Assembly: GCF_009856625.1 (NCBI RefSeq) | Contig: NZ_CP047241.1 | Coordinates: 2,170,001-2,234,000 of the forward strand | DNA from: Aquitalea denitrificans | Lineage (GTDB): Bacteria; Pseudomonadota; Gammaproteobacteria; Burkholderiales; Chromobacteriaceae | DNA: 64,000 nucleotides | Direction of reading: 5' to 3' | Program-made: the position numbers and the translations under genes | Notes under the pieces: model-generated | Seen by the model: only the letters and a program-made list of their open reading frames with translations | What the model was told of the DNA's origin: nothing | Databases searched by the model: none | Shown here: piece by piece, positions 16,407-25,856 of the stretch | Layout of the letters: every line of letters begins with the position of its first letter | Position numbering within the stretch: the first letter of the stretch is position 1

Positions 16407-17393
16407 TCAGTGCTTGACCAGTACCACCTTGCCGCGGAACAGGTGGTACTGGTACAGGTTGTAGCCAATCATGATGGGCAATACCGTGCCGATTCCCAAC
16501 AGCATGAAGGTAAGCGTGGCGCTGTTGGATGCCGCCGCCGCAATGCTCAACTTGCCCGGAACCAGCCACGGAAACAGGCTGATGGCCAGCCCGGCAAAGG
16601 AAACGGTGAACAGCAGCGAGGCCCCCGCAAACGGGCTGTGCTCGCCGCCGGTGAAAATGGCATACAGCACGTAGACAAAGGCCAGCGCCGCCAGTACACC
16701 CAGCAACATCAGCACGTGCAGGATGCCGCTATCCTGCCACTGGCTGAGGCCCACCGGGCTGAAGTACAGCGTCCCCAGCGACACCACGATGGCCGCCAGC
16801 ACGGTGGTGCACACCGCCACCACGGCACTGCGTCGGGCACTGCCCTGCAGCTGGCCAGTTGTTTTCTTCACCAGCCAGGTGGCACCCAGCAGGCTGTAGC
16901 CGGAAGCCACGCCAATGGCGGTGACCGCCACAAAGATGGCGCTCTCCACCCCTGGCACCAGCCCGCTGATCACCCTGCCCAGAATCAGGCCCTGCGCCAG
17001 CGCCGCCAGCAGGCTGCCCAGGCCGAACACGCGGTCCCAGAACACCTTGCTGCCATGCGCCACATGGCGGAACTCAATGGATGCGCCACGCATCATGAAG
17101 CTGGCAATCAGCACCATCACCGGCACATATAGCTGGGTCATTAGCATGGAATAGGCCAGCGGAAAGGCACCGAACAGCGCGCCGCCCAGTGCCACCAGCC
17201 AGGTTTCGTTGGCGTCCCACACGTGGCCGATGGACTGGATCATCAGATCGCGGTCTTCCTGGCGGCGGCGGAACAGCGACAGGATGCCGACGCCAAGGTC
17301 AAAGCCATCGGTAACGACATACAGCAAGAGCATCAGGCCGATGATGCCGAACCAGGCATGGCTCAGCAGGTCCTGTGTGGAGGTAGGTGTCAT
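16407..17393 (-). CDS. cydB: Cytochrome bd-type quinol oxidase subunit II
   Basis: A 328-residue CydB/CioB with about eight or nine transmembrane helices. Recognisable features are the N-terminal WFGIIGLMLLLYVVTDGFDLGVGIL and the segment IQSIGHVWDANETWLV. The length, below the 379 residues of E. coli CydB, fits the cyanide-insensitive CioB branch. It pairs with the subunit I gene 33 bases upstream. The complex reduces oxygen to water with quinol and tolerates low oxygen, sulfide, NO and cyanide. Confidence 0.93.
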   Translation of the reverse strand: MTPTSTQDLLSHAWFGIIGLMLLLYVVTDGFDLGVGILSLFRRRQEDRDLMIQSIGHVWDANETWLVALGGALFGAFPLAYSMLMTQLYVPVMVLIASFMMRGASIEFRHVAHGSKVFWDRVFGLGSLLAALAQGLILGRVISGLVPGVESAIFVAVTAIGVASGYSLLGATWLVKKTTGQLQGSARRSAVVAVCTTVLAAIVVSLGTLYFSPVGLSQWQDSGILHVLMLLGVLAALAFVYVLYAIFTGGEHSPFAGASLLFTVSFAGLAISLFPWLVPGKLSIAAAASNSATLTFMLLGIGTVLPIMIGYNLYQYHLFRGKVVLVKH

Positions 17394-17426
17394 TTGATCG
17401 TTTCCTGGATAGTGAAAAAAGGGGTA

Positions 17427-18821
17427 TCAGTAATCGATGCCATGCGCATGACCAGTCTCCATCCGGGCTTGCGGCGGCTGCAGGCTCAGGTCCGGCCCGG
17501 TACGCAGCCAGCGGCGGGCAAACACAAAGAAGGACAGCAGCAACACCACAAAGAAGGCGCTGAACATCAGCATGCTGCCGGTAAGTGCTGCCGGGGCAAT
17601 GGCGGAGGCCGAATGCTCGGTGCGCAGCATGCCGTACACCGTCCACGGCTGGCGGCCCACTTCACGCACTATCCAGCCGCACTCCACTGCGACATAGGGC
17701 AGCGGAATGGCCAGCACCCAGGCCCACAGCAGCTTGCGTTGAGCCAGCAGCACATCCAGGTGACCACGCGCCTGGCGCATCGCCCAGGCAGTCCAGAACG
17801 CCAGCACCATGAACAGGAAACCGATGCCGGCCATCAGGCGGAAGGCGTAATACAGCAAGGGCAGCATGGGTGGCTGATCTGCCTTGGGAATATCGTGCAG
17901 GCCCTTGATCTGCCCGTGCAACGAATGGGTGGCCAGCAGGCTGAGCATGCCCGGCACCTCGATGGACCAGTCATTGGCCTGCGTATCGGCATTGGGCCAG
18001 GCCAGCAGCGACCAGTTGGCACCGGTGCCCGGCGCATTGGTTTGCCAATGGCCTTCGATGGCAGCGCCCTTGGCCGGCTGGGTTTCAAACACAGCCACTC
18101 CGCTGGAATCACCCAGCCAGATCTGCAGCGGCGCGGCAATCAGCAGCAACAGCAGCGCCAGCCGGAAGGAGCGGGCAAAGAATTCCACATTGCGGCGCTG
18201 CAGCAGCTTCCAGGCGGAAATGCCGGCCACCACCACCAGCCCGGTTTCCATGGCGGCAAACCACATATGGCTCACACCCCATACCATGTCCGGGTTGAAG
18301 ATGGCGGCAATGTAGTCGGTCACCACCAGCCTGCCGTTTACCACGGCCACGCCGGCCGGGGTTTGCAGCCAGGAGTTGGCCACCATGATCCAGAACGCCG
18401 ACAGCGAGGAGCCAAAGGCCACCATGGCCGTGGCAAACAGATGCATGCGGCGCGAAACACGCTCCCAGCCAAACATCATGATGCCGATGAAACCGGCCTC
18501 CAGCATGAAGGCCATGGCACCTTCAAAGCCCAGGATGTTGCCAAAGAACTGGCCGGTATATTCGGAGAACGGCCCCCAGTTGGTGCCAAACTGAAACTCC
18601 ATCGGAATGCCGGTGGCCACGCCAACGGCAAAATTGAGCAGCAGCAGCTTGCTCCAGAAGCGGGCGTGGTGATACCAGACAATATTGCTGGTACGTACCC
18701 ACAGGGTTTCCACCACCACCAGAAAACCGGACAGGCTGATGGTGAGAATGGGCCACAAAATGTGGAATAGCGCTGTCAGGGCAAACTGACCGCGTGCCAG
18801 ATTGAGGGATTCGACAAGCAT
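17427..18821 (-). CDS. cydA: Cytochrome bd-type quinol oxidase subunit I
   Basis: A 464-residue CydA/CioA. The N-terminal RGQFALTALFHILWP holds the conserved histidine of helix 1; the family segments GFEGAMAFMLEAGFIGIMMFGWERV and METGLVVVAGISAW are also present. The protein is shorter than E. coli CydA (522), in line with a short Q-loop CioA type. The ATG at 18821 (MLVESLNLARGQ) matches family starts better than the one six codons upstream. It follows the FdhF-like gene by 67 bases. Confidence 0.93.
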   Translation of the reverse strand: MLVESLNLARGQFALTALFHILWPILTISLSGFLVVVETLWVRTSNIVWYHHARFWSKLLLLNFAVGVATGIPMEFQFGTNWGPFSEYTGQFFGNILGFEGAMAFMLEAGFIGIMMFGWERVSRRMHLFATAMVAFGSSLSAFWIMVANSWLQTPAGVAVVNGRLVVTDYIAAIFNPDMVWGVSHMWFAAMETGLVVVAGISAWKLLQRRNVEFFARSFRLALLLLLIAAPLQIWLGDSSGVAVFETQPAKGAAIEGHWQTNAPGTGANWSLLAWPNADTQANDWSIEVPGMLSLLATHSLHGQIKGLHDIPKADQPPMLPLLYYAFRLMAGIGFLFMVLAFWTAWAMRQARGHLDVLLAQRKLLWAWVLAIPLPYVAVECGWIVREVGRQPWTVYGMLRTEHSASAIAPAALTGSMLMFSAFFVVLLLSFFVFARRWLRTGPDLSLQPPQARMETGHAHGIDY

Positions 18822-18888
18822 GACAATCACCATTTGCAATGCAGCAGCCCGCCTACCCGGCCAGACCGCTGCGATTTAAAGAAAGCGT

Positions 18889-21216
18889 TCAGAATGCCGG
18901 CAGCGCCTGTGGCGGGGCCGAAGGATGCAGCAACACCGGTATGGATTTGGAGGTGGGGGTATTGCAGACATCACCCACACTGCCCAGCGGCACCAGCGGA
19001 TTGGTTTCCGGGTAATAGCCGGCAATACAGCCACGCGGGATGTCATACGCAACCAGGCGGAAGTAATTGGCACGCCGCGCTATGCCGTCGTCCCACACAG
19101 TGCTGATGTCCACCCAGTCGCCATCGGCAAAGCCCAGCATGGCGATGTCTGCCGGATTGATGAACACCACGCGGCGCTGGCCAAACACACCGCGATAACG
19201 GTCGTCCAGCGCATAGATGGTGGTGTTGTACTGGTCGTGCGAGCGAGTGGTCATCAGCGTCATCAGGCGCTCGCCATGCTGCTGGCGGGCGCGCTGGATG
19301 GGCGTGTCCTGCTGCACCGCATGCACGATGAAATTGGCCTTGCCGCTGGCGGTTTCCCAGTCACGCTCGCGCGAGGCCACGCGCAGATGAAAACCACCGG
19401 GCTGCTGGATGCGGGCGTTGTAGTGTTCAAAACCGGGAATCACCTGCTCGATGGCATCACGGATCTTGCCGTAGTCACCAGCCATCGCCAGCCAGTTAAC
19501 CCGCGCATCGCCCAGCGTAGCCTGGGCGATATGGGCAATGATGGCCGTCTCGGACAGCAGGTTTGGCGATGCCGGGGCATTCATGCCATAGGAAATGTGC
19601 ACCATGCTCATGGAGTCTTCCACGGTGATGCCCTGGGCCACGCCGCTGCTGTCGTCGATTTCGGTACGACCCAGCGTGGGCAGGATCAGCGCCGCCTTGC
19701 CATGCACCAGATGGCTGCGGTTGAGCTTGGTGGTGATGTGCACGGTCAGTTCACAGGCGCGCAGGCCATCGAAGGTGCGCAGGGTGTCCGGCGTGGCCAT
19801 GGCGAAATTGCCGCCCAGCCCCATGAGCACCTTCACCTTGCCTTCCAGCATGTGAGCGATGGTTTCCACCACGTCCAGGCCGTGAGCGCGCGGCGGTTCA
19901 AACCGGAACACCTTGCCCAGACTGTCCAGAAACGCCGCCGACGGTTTTTCCTCGATACCCACGGTGCGGTTGCCCTGCACATTGGAATGCCCGCGCACCG
20001 GGCAGATACCGGCCCCTTCCCGCCCGACATGGCCACACAGCATCAGCAGATTGGACAGCAGCTGCACCGTCTGCAGTGAATGCTTGTGCTGGGTAATGCC
20101 CATGCCCCAGGTGGCAATCACCCGTTTTCCGGCCACATAGATGCGGCCCAGATTTTCGATTTCGGCGCGTGCCACGCCGGACTCGGCCTCCAGCAGCGCC
20201 CAGTCTTCCCGGCGCAGGTCCTCGGCAAACGCCTCGAAACCCAGGGTGTGCTGACGGATGAAATCCACATCCACAATGCGCGCCGTGCCATTGGCCTGCG
20301 CCAGGTCGTCGCGCTCGATCACATACTTGGCCACGCCCTTGATCAGGGCAAAGTCGCCGCCCAGCCTGGGCTGGATAAAGGTGGAAGCAATGGGCGTGCT
20401 GCCCATGGTGATCATTTCCACCGGATGCTGCGGGCTGGCAAAACGCTCGAGCCCGCGCTCGCGCAGCGGGTTGACCGACACGATCACCGCGCCGCGACGG
20501 GCAGCTTCCCGCAGCTCGCCCAGCATGCGCGGATGATTGGTGGCCGGGTTCTGGCCAAAGATGATGATGGTGTCGGCCTGCTCGAAATCATCCAGCGTCA
20601 CCGTGCCCTTGCCCACACCCACCGTGCCGGGCAGTCCGCGGCTGGTGGCCTCGTGGCACATATTGGAACAATCGGGAAAGTTGTTGGTGCCATACATGCG
20701 CACAAACAGCTGATAGAGGAAGGCGGCTTCGTTGCTGGCACGGCCCGAGGTGTAAAAGGCGGCCTGGTCGGCTGATGGCAGGCGCTGCAGATGGCTGGCC
20801 ACCAGTTCGAATGCCTGCTGCCAGGCAATGGGGACGTATTTGTCGCTGGCCGGGTCGTACACCATGGGGTCGGTCAGGCGGCCATGCTGTTCCAGCTCGT
20901 AATCGGTCTGGGCCATCAGCGCGTCTACGGTGTGCTCGGCAAAGAAGGCCGGTGTCACCCGCTTGGTGGTGGCTTCTGCCGCCACGGCCTTGACCCCGTT
21001 TTCACAGAATTCGAAGGTGGAGGCGTGCTGGCGGTCCGGCCAGGCACAGCCGGGGCAGTCAAAACCGTCTGCCTGATTCTGCTTGAACAGCATGCGGTAA
21101 TTGCCGCCGGCCACCCGCTCCTTGATCAGGTTGATGGCCACGTATTTCAGCGCTCCCCAGCCTGCGGCGGGGTGATGGTAGGGCGCAATTTTTCCCGGTG
21201 GGTTCGACTTGTCCAT
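18889..21216 (-). CDS. FdhF/YdeP-like molybdopterin oxidoreductase
   Basis: A 775-residue molybdopterin enzyme of the FdhF-like/YdeP group. The N-terminal motif DCPGCAWPD with a further cysteine in FEFCENG replaces the usual four-cysteine ferredoxin pattern. The probable Mo ligand is the cysteine in SNMCHEATSRGLPGTVGVGKG; GQNPATNHPRML and the C-terminal MTTRSHDQYNTTIYALDDRYRG motif follow. The true substrate of this family is not established; formate is a guess, and E. coli YdeP is linked to acid resistance. The ATG at 21216 has GGAAG upstream. It heads the cio-moaA-fdhD run. Confidence 0.88.
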   Translation of the reverse strand: MDKSNPPGKIAPYHHPAAGWGALKYVAINLIKERVAGGNYRMLFKQNQADGFDCPGCAWPDRQHASTFEFCENGVKAVAAEATTKRVTPAFFAEHTVDALMAQTDYELEQHGRLTDPMVYDPASDKYVPIAWQQAFELVASHLQRLPSADQAAFYTSGRASNEAAFLYQLFVRMYGTNNFPDCSNMCHEATSRGLPGTVGVGKGTVTLDDFEQADTIIIFGQNPATNHPRMLGELREAARRGAVIVSVNPLRERGLERFASPQHPVEMITMGSTPIASTFIQPRLGGDFALIKGVAKYVIERDDLAQANGTARIVDVDFIRQHTLGFEAFAEDLRREDWALLEAESGVARAEIENLGRIYVAGKRVIATWGMGITQHKHSLQTVQLLSNLLMLCGHVGREGAGICPVRGHSNVQGNRTVGIEEKPSAAFLDSLGKVFRFEPPRAHGLDVVETIAHMLEGKVKVLMGLGGNFAMATPDTLRTFDGLRACELTVHITTKLNRSHLVHGKAALILPTLGRTEIDDSSGVAQGITVEDSMSMVHISYGMNAPASPNLLSETAIIAHIAQATLGDARVNWLAMAGDYGKIRDAIEQVIPGFEHYNARIQQPGGFHLRVASRERDWETASGKANFIVHAVQQDTPIQRARQQHGERLMTLMTTRSHDQYNTTIYALDDRYRGVFGQRRVVFINPADIAMLGFADGDWVDISTVWDDGIARRANYFRLVAYDIPRGCIAGYYPETNPLVPLGSVGDVCNTPTSKSIPVLLHPSAPPQALPAF

Positions 21217-21354
21217 GAGCTGACTTCCATGATCTGCGCAGCGGCAAAACCCGGAAATCGGGCCATGTCCTGCGGCGTTTTGCATGGGTCAGAGCTTAGG
21301 GGCTAAGACAGCGGGCAAAAGTGTACACATCCCTGCTATATCACAGAGTACAGT

Positions 21355-21368
21355 TTGATCTGCATCAA
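21355..21368. promoter_or_regulatory. FNR/ANR-type box
   Basis: The sequence TTGATCTGCATCAA is an exact match to the FNR/CRP-family anaerobic box TTGAT-N4-ATCAA. Its centre is about 145 bases upstream of the FdhF-like start and 160 bases upstream of the divergent MocR start. No -10 hexamer sits at the class II distance with a good match on the minus strand, so which gene it controls is not settled. The respiratory operon is the more sensible target. Confidence 0.75.
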
Positions 21369-21521
21369 AGACCCGACCGGCAACAGGATGATAGCAACCG
21401 GATTGCCAATTTCTTCCATCCTTGCCATCATGCGGCCCGCACCGGCCAGCCACGGATGATCTTGATGGCTGCACTTGCCGGGCAATAGCAAAAAAATACG
21501 GATTTCACGAGGCAGCAGTAC

Positions 21522-22973
21522 ATGAAAATGTATGAACAACTGGCTGGAGAGCTGGAAGAACACCTTGCCGCCGGCATGCTCAAGGCCGGTGACAAGGTGC
21601 CGTCGGTACGGCAGCTAAGCCAGCAGCGCAATATCAGTATCACCACGGTGCTGAAGGCCTATTCGTTGCTGGAAAGTCGCGGCATTATCGAAAGCCGGCC
21701 GCAGTCCGGCTACTTTGTGCGCAAGAGCAGCCATGGCACGCATACGCTTACAGCAGATACAGACAGCCCCGCCAGGCTGAAGCCGCCTCCGGTTGCCAGC
21801 AATGTGGAAATCAGCCAGCTGGTATTGCGCACCCTGAAAACCATCAGCCGGAATGACGCCGTGCCACTGGGCTCGCCCTATCCCGATTCCAGCCCGTTTC
21901 CGCTGACGCGGCTGAGCCATCTGGCCAATAATGTCGCCCGCAAAAGCAATAGCTGGGGGGTGCTGGATGACCTGCCTCCCGGCAATATCAACCTGATCCG
22001 CCAGATTGCCGGTCGCTATTTCCTTAACGGCCTGCTGGTGGACCCCAATGAAATCATCATTACCGTTGGTGCCACCGAGGCGCTGAATCTCTGCCTGCAG
22101 GCGGTGGCCAGGCCGGGCGATACCATTGCGGTGGAATCGCCGACCTATTACGCCATCCTGCATGCGATCGAACGCATGGGCATGCGAGCGATTGAAATAC
22201 CCACCAGTCACAAAACCGGCATGGACGTGGACTATCTGGCCAGCATTCTGGAATCAGAAAAGATTGCCGCCTGCATGGTAATGCCCAATTTTCACAATCC
22301 GCTGGGCATCGTGATGCCGGAGGAGAACAAGAAAAAGCTGGTGGCGCTGATGACGCGGGCCAGAAAGCCGATTATTGAAAGCGCGGTATATAACGAGCTG
22401 TATTATGCCGACACCCCGCCATCCTCCCTGAAGAAATACGACACCGAGGGCTATGTGCTGCACTGCTCGTCTTTTTCCAAAACCCTGTCATCGGCTTTTC
22501 GCATAGGCTGGGCCATGCCGGGCCGTTACCGGGACAAAGTGGAAAACCTGAAATTCGTCAATACCTTGAGCACCTCGGCCATTCCTCAAATGGCGATTGC
22601 CGAATACCTGACCCAGGGCGGTTACGACCAGCACCTGCGCAGGCTCAGAAAAATATACCAGCAGCAATCAAGAATAATCAGCAGCGTGGTCAAACGCTTT
22701 TTCCCGTCTGATTGCATTATTTCCGAGCCAGAAGGCGGTTATCTGCTGTGGGTGCAATTACCACCCCATATCGACGCCATGCGCCTGTATAACGATGCAC
22801 TGGAACGAAAAATCACCATCGGCCCGGGTAATATCTTTTCCAATACCGGTAATTTCACCAATTGTATCCGCCTGAATTACAGCTATCCCTGGGATAGCGA
22901 CATCGAGGCCGCCATCATCACCCTGGGCAAGATCATCGCCAACTACCGTCAGCCCGATGCGCCGCATCCTTAG
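21522..22973 (+). CDS. MocR-type regulator (GntR HTH plus aminotransferase-like domain)
   Basis: A 483-residue protein. The GntR winged helix (residues 1-70) has AGDKVPSVRQLSQQRNISITTVLKAYSLLESRGIIESRPQSGYFV. The type I PLP fold (about 120-470) has TVGATEALNLCLQAVARPGD, the Asn/Asp region PNFHNPLG and the Schiff-base lysine in HCSSFSKTLSSAFRIGW. MocR proteins regulate genes of vitamin B6, amino acid or osmolyte metabolism; the ligand here is unknown. It is divergent from the FdhF-like gene. Confidence 0.9.
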   Translation: MKMYEQLAGELEEHLAAGMLKAGDKVPSVRQLSQQRNISITTVLKAYSLLESRGIIESRPQSGYFVRKSSHGTHTLTADTDSPARLKPPPVASNVEISQLVLRTLKTISRNDAVPLGSPYPDSSPFPLTRLSHLANNVARKSNSWGVLDDLPPGNINLIRQIAGRYFLNGLLVDPNEIIITVGATEALNLCLQAVARPGDTIAVESPTYYAILHAIERMGMRAIEIPTSHKTGMDVDYLASILESEKIAACMVMPNFHNPLGIVMPEENKKKLVALMTRARKPIIESAVYNELYYADTPPSSLKKYDTEGYVLHCSSFSKTLSSAFRIGWAMPGRYRDKVENLKFVNTLSTSAIPQMAIAEYLTQGGYDQHLRRLRKIYQQQSRIISSVVKRFFPSDCIISEPEGGYLLWVQLPPHIDAMRLYNDALERKITIGPGNIFSNTGNFTNCIRLNYSYPWDSDIEAAIITLGKIIANYRQPDAPHP

Positions 22974-23062
22974 CACCGCCTGACAATAAATTACCTTTCC
23001 TGCGCTGTTGCCGCCTGCAGCATCTGATTACGATGTGCTGCACTCAACCAGGCGAGAACACG

Positions 23063-23371
23063 ATGCAGATTTCACGTTTAATCCCGGCACTCACCTTGCT
23101 GGCCGGCTACTGTCAGGCCCAGGGCATGGGAGACATGCCCGGCCCGGACCAGGGTGGCAAACCCGGTAGCCACGGCATGCAAGCACAACAGCAATGCAGT
23201 CCGGCAGCGGAAGAGCCGCAAATGGTGTCTCCCAAACCCAAGCCGGCCTTCTGGTATTACTGCGCGCAGAGCAAGATGTTCTACCCGCACGTACAGGCCT
23301 GCGCCAATGGCTGGAAAATCATTCCGGCCCAGCCGCCGGCTGACGACAAGCTGCCTGATAGCCCGGCCTGA
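23063..23371 (+). CDS. Small exported protein with FWYYC...YPHVQAC motif
   Basis: A 102-residue protein. The ATG at 23063 gives a signal peptide (MQISRLIPALTLLAGYCQAQG). A Gly/Met/Pro/Gln-rich linker follows, then a C-terminal motif FWYYCAQSKMFYPHVQAC with GWKIIPA. This aromatic/cysteine motif recurs at the C-terminus of many small proteobacterial envelope proteins of unknown function. The two cysteines could form a disulfide in the periplasm. It stands alone after the MocR gene. Confidence 0.7.
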   Translation: MQISRLIPALTLLAGYCQAQGMGDMPGPDQGGKPGSHGMQAQQQCSPAAEEPQMVSPKPKPAFWYYCAQSKMFYPHVQACANGWKIIPAQPPADDKLPDSPA

Positions 23372-23504
23372 ATCTGACGCTCAGGTTACATCCAGACAGT
23401 GCGCCCGATTACGGCCATCCTGTTTGAACAGCCACATGGGCGGCCTTGGACGGCTCGCCTCTGACAGCATGGTCGCGGGCATCTTTGTCAGACACCATCA
23501 CCGG

Positions 23505-24491
23505 CTAGTGACAACATGGAAAAATCCGCCTGCAGCCAGCGCGACACCAGTGCACGGGTGTCCAGTCCTGCCCTGCCCTGCGCTCGCTCAGCAGATGCCG
23601 CACCCGGCTGGGATGGCGGATCTGGTGCGGGCTGAAGCTTGGCGGGGTGCACAAGCAGGCGGACGGGTTGTATCCGATGACATACGGCAAGGCCCGCGCC
23701 TGTCGACTGCGCCCCACCACCACGCCGCAATGGCCGTTTTCCAGCTGCACCAGCGAGCCGATGGGAAAGTGGCCGACGATGCCGATGAAGACATCCACCA
23801 GCCGTGGATTGAAGTCGCTGCCCTTGCGTGCCAGCAAATAAGACAGCACATGGCGCACCGGCGTGCGCTGGTGGTGGCAGCGTTCTGCCGCCAGCGCATC
23901 GTAGACATCGACAATTGCCGTCATCTGGCCAAGCTCAGAAATGGCATGACCAGACCGGGCCACCGGATAGGCAGAGCCATCAAAGCGCTCGTGATGTTCT
24001 TGTGCCGGTAGCAGTTGATCCCCCTGCAAACCCAGCACGTTTTGCAAAAAATCCACGCCGCACACCACATGATGCCGCGCCGCGGCATACGCGTCGGCGG
24101 GCTGTGTGCCTGGCTTGTTGAGGATGGCTGTCGGCACAAACAGCTTGCCGGCGTCATGCATCAAACCACCGATGCCAGCATCAGTCACCGCCATGGCGCT
24201 GGCACCACCCTGCATGCGATACAGCATCAGCAGCACAGATACCGCAGCAGAGTGGCTGTAGTAGTCTTTTTCCACTTCACGACAGAACAACAGCAGCAGC
24301 AAAGCATCCTGATTGCGCAGCAAGGACGCATACAGGCAGCCCACCACACCGCGGATATCATGCAGAGATACCGATGATTTCCTGCCTGCATCCGCCCTCA
24401 GCCGATCAAACAGGCATTTGACCGCCAGCAGCCCACGGTGTGCCATGGCCAGTTCGGCAGCCAGACCGGCCTTGAAATCCGGATAGGCCAT
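23505..24491 (-). CDS. HD-GYP-type c-di-GMP phosphodiesterase, possible C-terminal frameshift
   Basis: A 328-residue protein. It has the HD-GYP metal motif HDAGK (112-116) and HHERFDGSAYP (166-176); the name-giving GYP is AYP here. Upstream helices resemble those of GGDEF-partner phosphodiesterases. After GYNPSA (near 23660) the open frame becomes an odd Cys/Arg/His-rich tail. A one-base change there would join a natural-looking ending (LLVHPAKLQPAPDPP ... ALVSRWLQADFSML) that stops at 23488. The start MAYPDFKAG at 24491 is preferred over longer frames. Confidence 0.8.
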   Translation of the reverse strand: MAYPDFKAGLAAELAMAHRGLLAVKCLFDRLRADAGRKSSVSLHDIRGVVGCLYASLLRNQDALLLLLFCREVEKDYYSHSAAVSVLLMLYRMQGGASAMAVTDAGIGGLMHDAGKLFVPTAILNKPGTQPADAYAAARHHVVCGVDFLQNVLGLQGDQLLPAQEHHERFDGSAYPVARSGHAISELGQMTAIVDVYDALAAERCHHQRTPVRHVLSYLLARKGSDFNPRLVDVFIGIVGHFPIGSLVQLENGHCGVVVGRSRQARALPYVIGYNPSACLCTPPSFSPHQIRHPSRVRHLLSERRAGQDWTPVHWCRAGCRRIFPCCH

Positions 24492-24856
24492 GTTTTTTTC
24501 TGTCCTGCCTGGCAGGCTCATTGCGGGCAAGCAGTCTGCACCATTCCCGTGGCACGCCATCAGCCCTGCCGGAAAGTCCCATTGCGCCCGACTGCCGCCC
24601 GCTCCTGCTTTCAATACCATCCACATCCCCGCTCACCAGGCAGCAACCATTGCCACCCGACTGCCCATCAGGGCTTGCCGGGCATGCTAATCAGCTATCG
24701 GTCATCGGTATTGAACGAAAACGACATCCTGCCACGCCGTGACCAACAAGCGCATACCGCCGGACTGCAGCAGGAAAAAGCGGATTTCAATGTAAAAACA
24801 ACGCTTACTACGGGTAAGATGCCGACCAGCCAGAGAAATCAAAAATACATGCCCCA
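24492..24856. other. Intergenic region between HD-GYP and AraC genes
   Basis: A 365-base divergent spacer. It must hold the promoters of both genes, but I could not fix any -35/-10 pair, operator or hairpin with confidence. Short open frames here have no ribosome binding site and no protein-like composition. Confidence 0.5.
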
Positions 24857-25810
24857 ATGACAACAAGGCCCGACATGGTGGTTCACGCCCCGATCAGCAA
24901 TGCCAGAAACGAACTCTGGCTGCCGCCGCCAGCCATGGCATCCTGCATTCGCGCCATCATGATGCGCGACACCAGCGGTGTGCCGCTCAGTAAGGAGCAG
25001 CGGTTCAACCGTTTCCCGGTCAACCCAGGCTGCATTTTGCTGTGGACTGTCCGCGGTGAGTTCCAGTTGCTGGCACCCGGTGAGCAGGAAGACCGCTCCC
25101 GGACACGGACCGTCGTCCCGGCCCTATCGCTGTGGGCCCCCTCCACCCGCCCGCACAGCGCATGGAATCCGGCAGCCTGCCATTCATTTGCCCTGGTGTT
25201 GTTGCCGGATGCCTTTGCTGCACTCACCGGCATTACGCCACTGGATTACCTGAACCGGGTTGTACCGCTGGAAGGCTTGCTGGACGCAGAGTGGATGAGC
25301 TGGTGCCAGGCAGTGCAACAGGCTCCTGATGACAAGACGCGCATCGAGCTGGTGCTGCGCTTTTTGCAGCCGCGCTGGCAACACCACAAACAGCGCAACA
25401 AGAACGAAAACTGGATTCTGAAAGACTGGGTGCAATACCTGACCACCCACGCCGCCACCTCCAGCCTGGGCAAAAGCGTGCGTCAGGTGGAGCGGCGCAT
25501 AAAAAGCTGGACCGGCCGCCCGCTGCGCGAACTACGCGGCATAGGCCGGGCCGAGCAGGTTCTGTTTGAACTGGCCATTTCCAGCCTGGAAGAAAACACC
25601 AACTGGTCGGACATCGCCAGCAAAAGCGGCTATGCCGACCAGTCCCACCTGTGCCGTCAGGTCAAGGCACTAACCGGCTACAGCCCAGAGGCACTGCGCG
25701 GCCACATCATCAGCCACGAAGCCTTCTGGCCGTACCGGATGTGGGGCTTTTGCCATCAGCACCAGCACCATTACCGGCAGCAGACGGCAAAAGACGCGTT
25801 GCCAGAGTAA
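24857..25810 (+). CDS. AraC-family transcriptional regulator
   Basis: A 317-residue protein. The N-terminal part (about 1-200) is a probable sensing domain. The C-terminal part has two AraC-type helix-turn-helix units, the clearer being WSDIASKSGYADQSHLCRQVKALTGYSPEALRGHI (about 255-290), preceded by SLGKSVRQVERRIKSWTGRPLRELRGIGR. The proposed ligand domain has no recognisable signature. It lies between the HD-GYP gene and a convergent cupin gene, and its target is unknown. Confidence 0.88.
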   Translation: MTTRPDMVVHAPISNARNELWLPPPAMASCIRAIMMRDTSGVPLSKEQRFNRFPVNPGCILLWTVRGEFQLLAPGEQEDRSRTRTVVPALSLWAPSTRPHSAWNPAACHSFALVLLPDAFAALTGITPLDYLNRVVPLEGLLDAEWMSWCQAVQQAPDDKTRIELVLRFLQPRWQHHKQRNKNENWILKDWVQYLTTHAATSSLGKSVRQVERRIKSWTGRPLRELRGIGRAEQVLFELAISSLEENTNWSDIASKSGYADQSHLCRQVKALTGYSPEALRGHIISHEAFWPYRMWGFCHQHQHHYRQQTAKDALPE

Positions 25811-25856
25811 GCAGGCCAGCGTGACATTGCGCTCACCCAGCAAAGCGTAATGATAT

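Noticed and set aside
18925..20079. Plus-strand frame of 384 codons
   Set aside because: Antisense to the FdhF-like gene, with the same shadow composition and no ribosome binding site.
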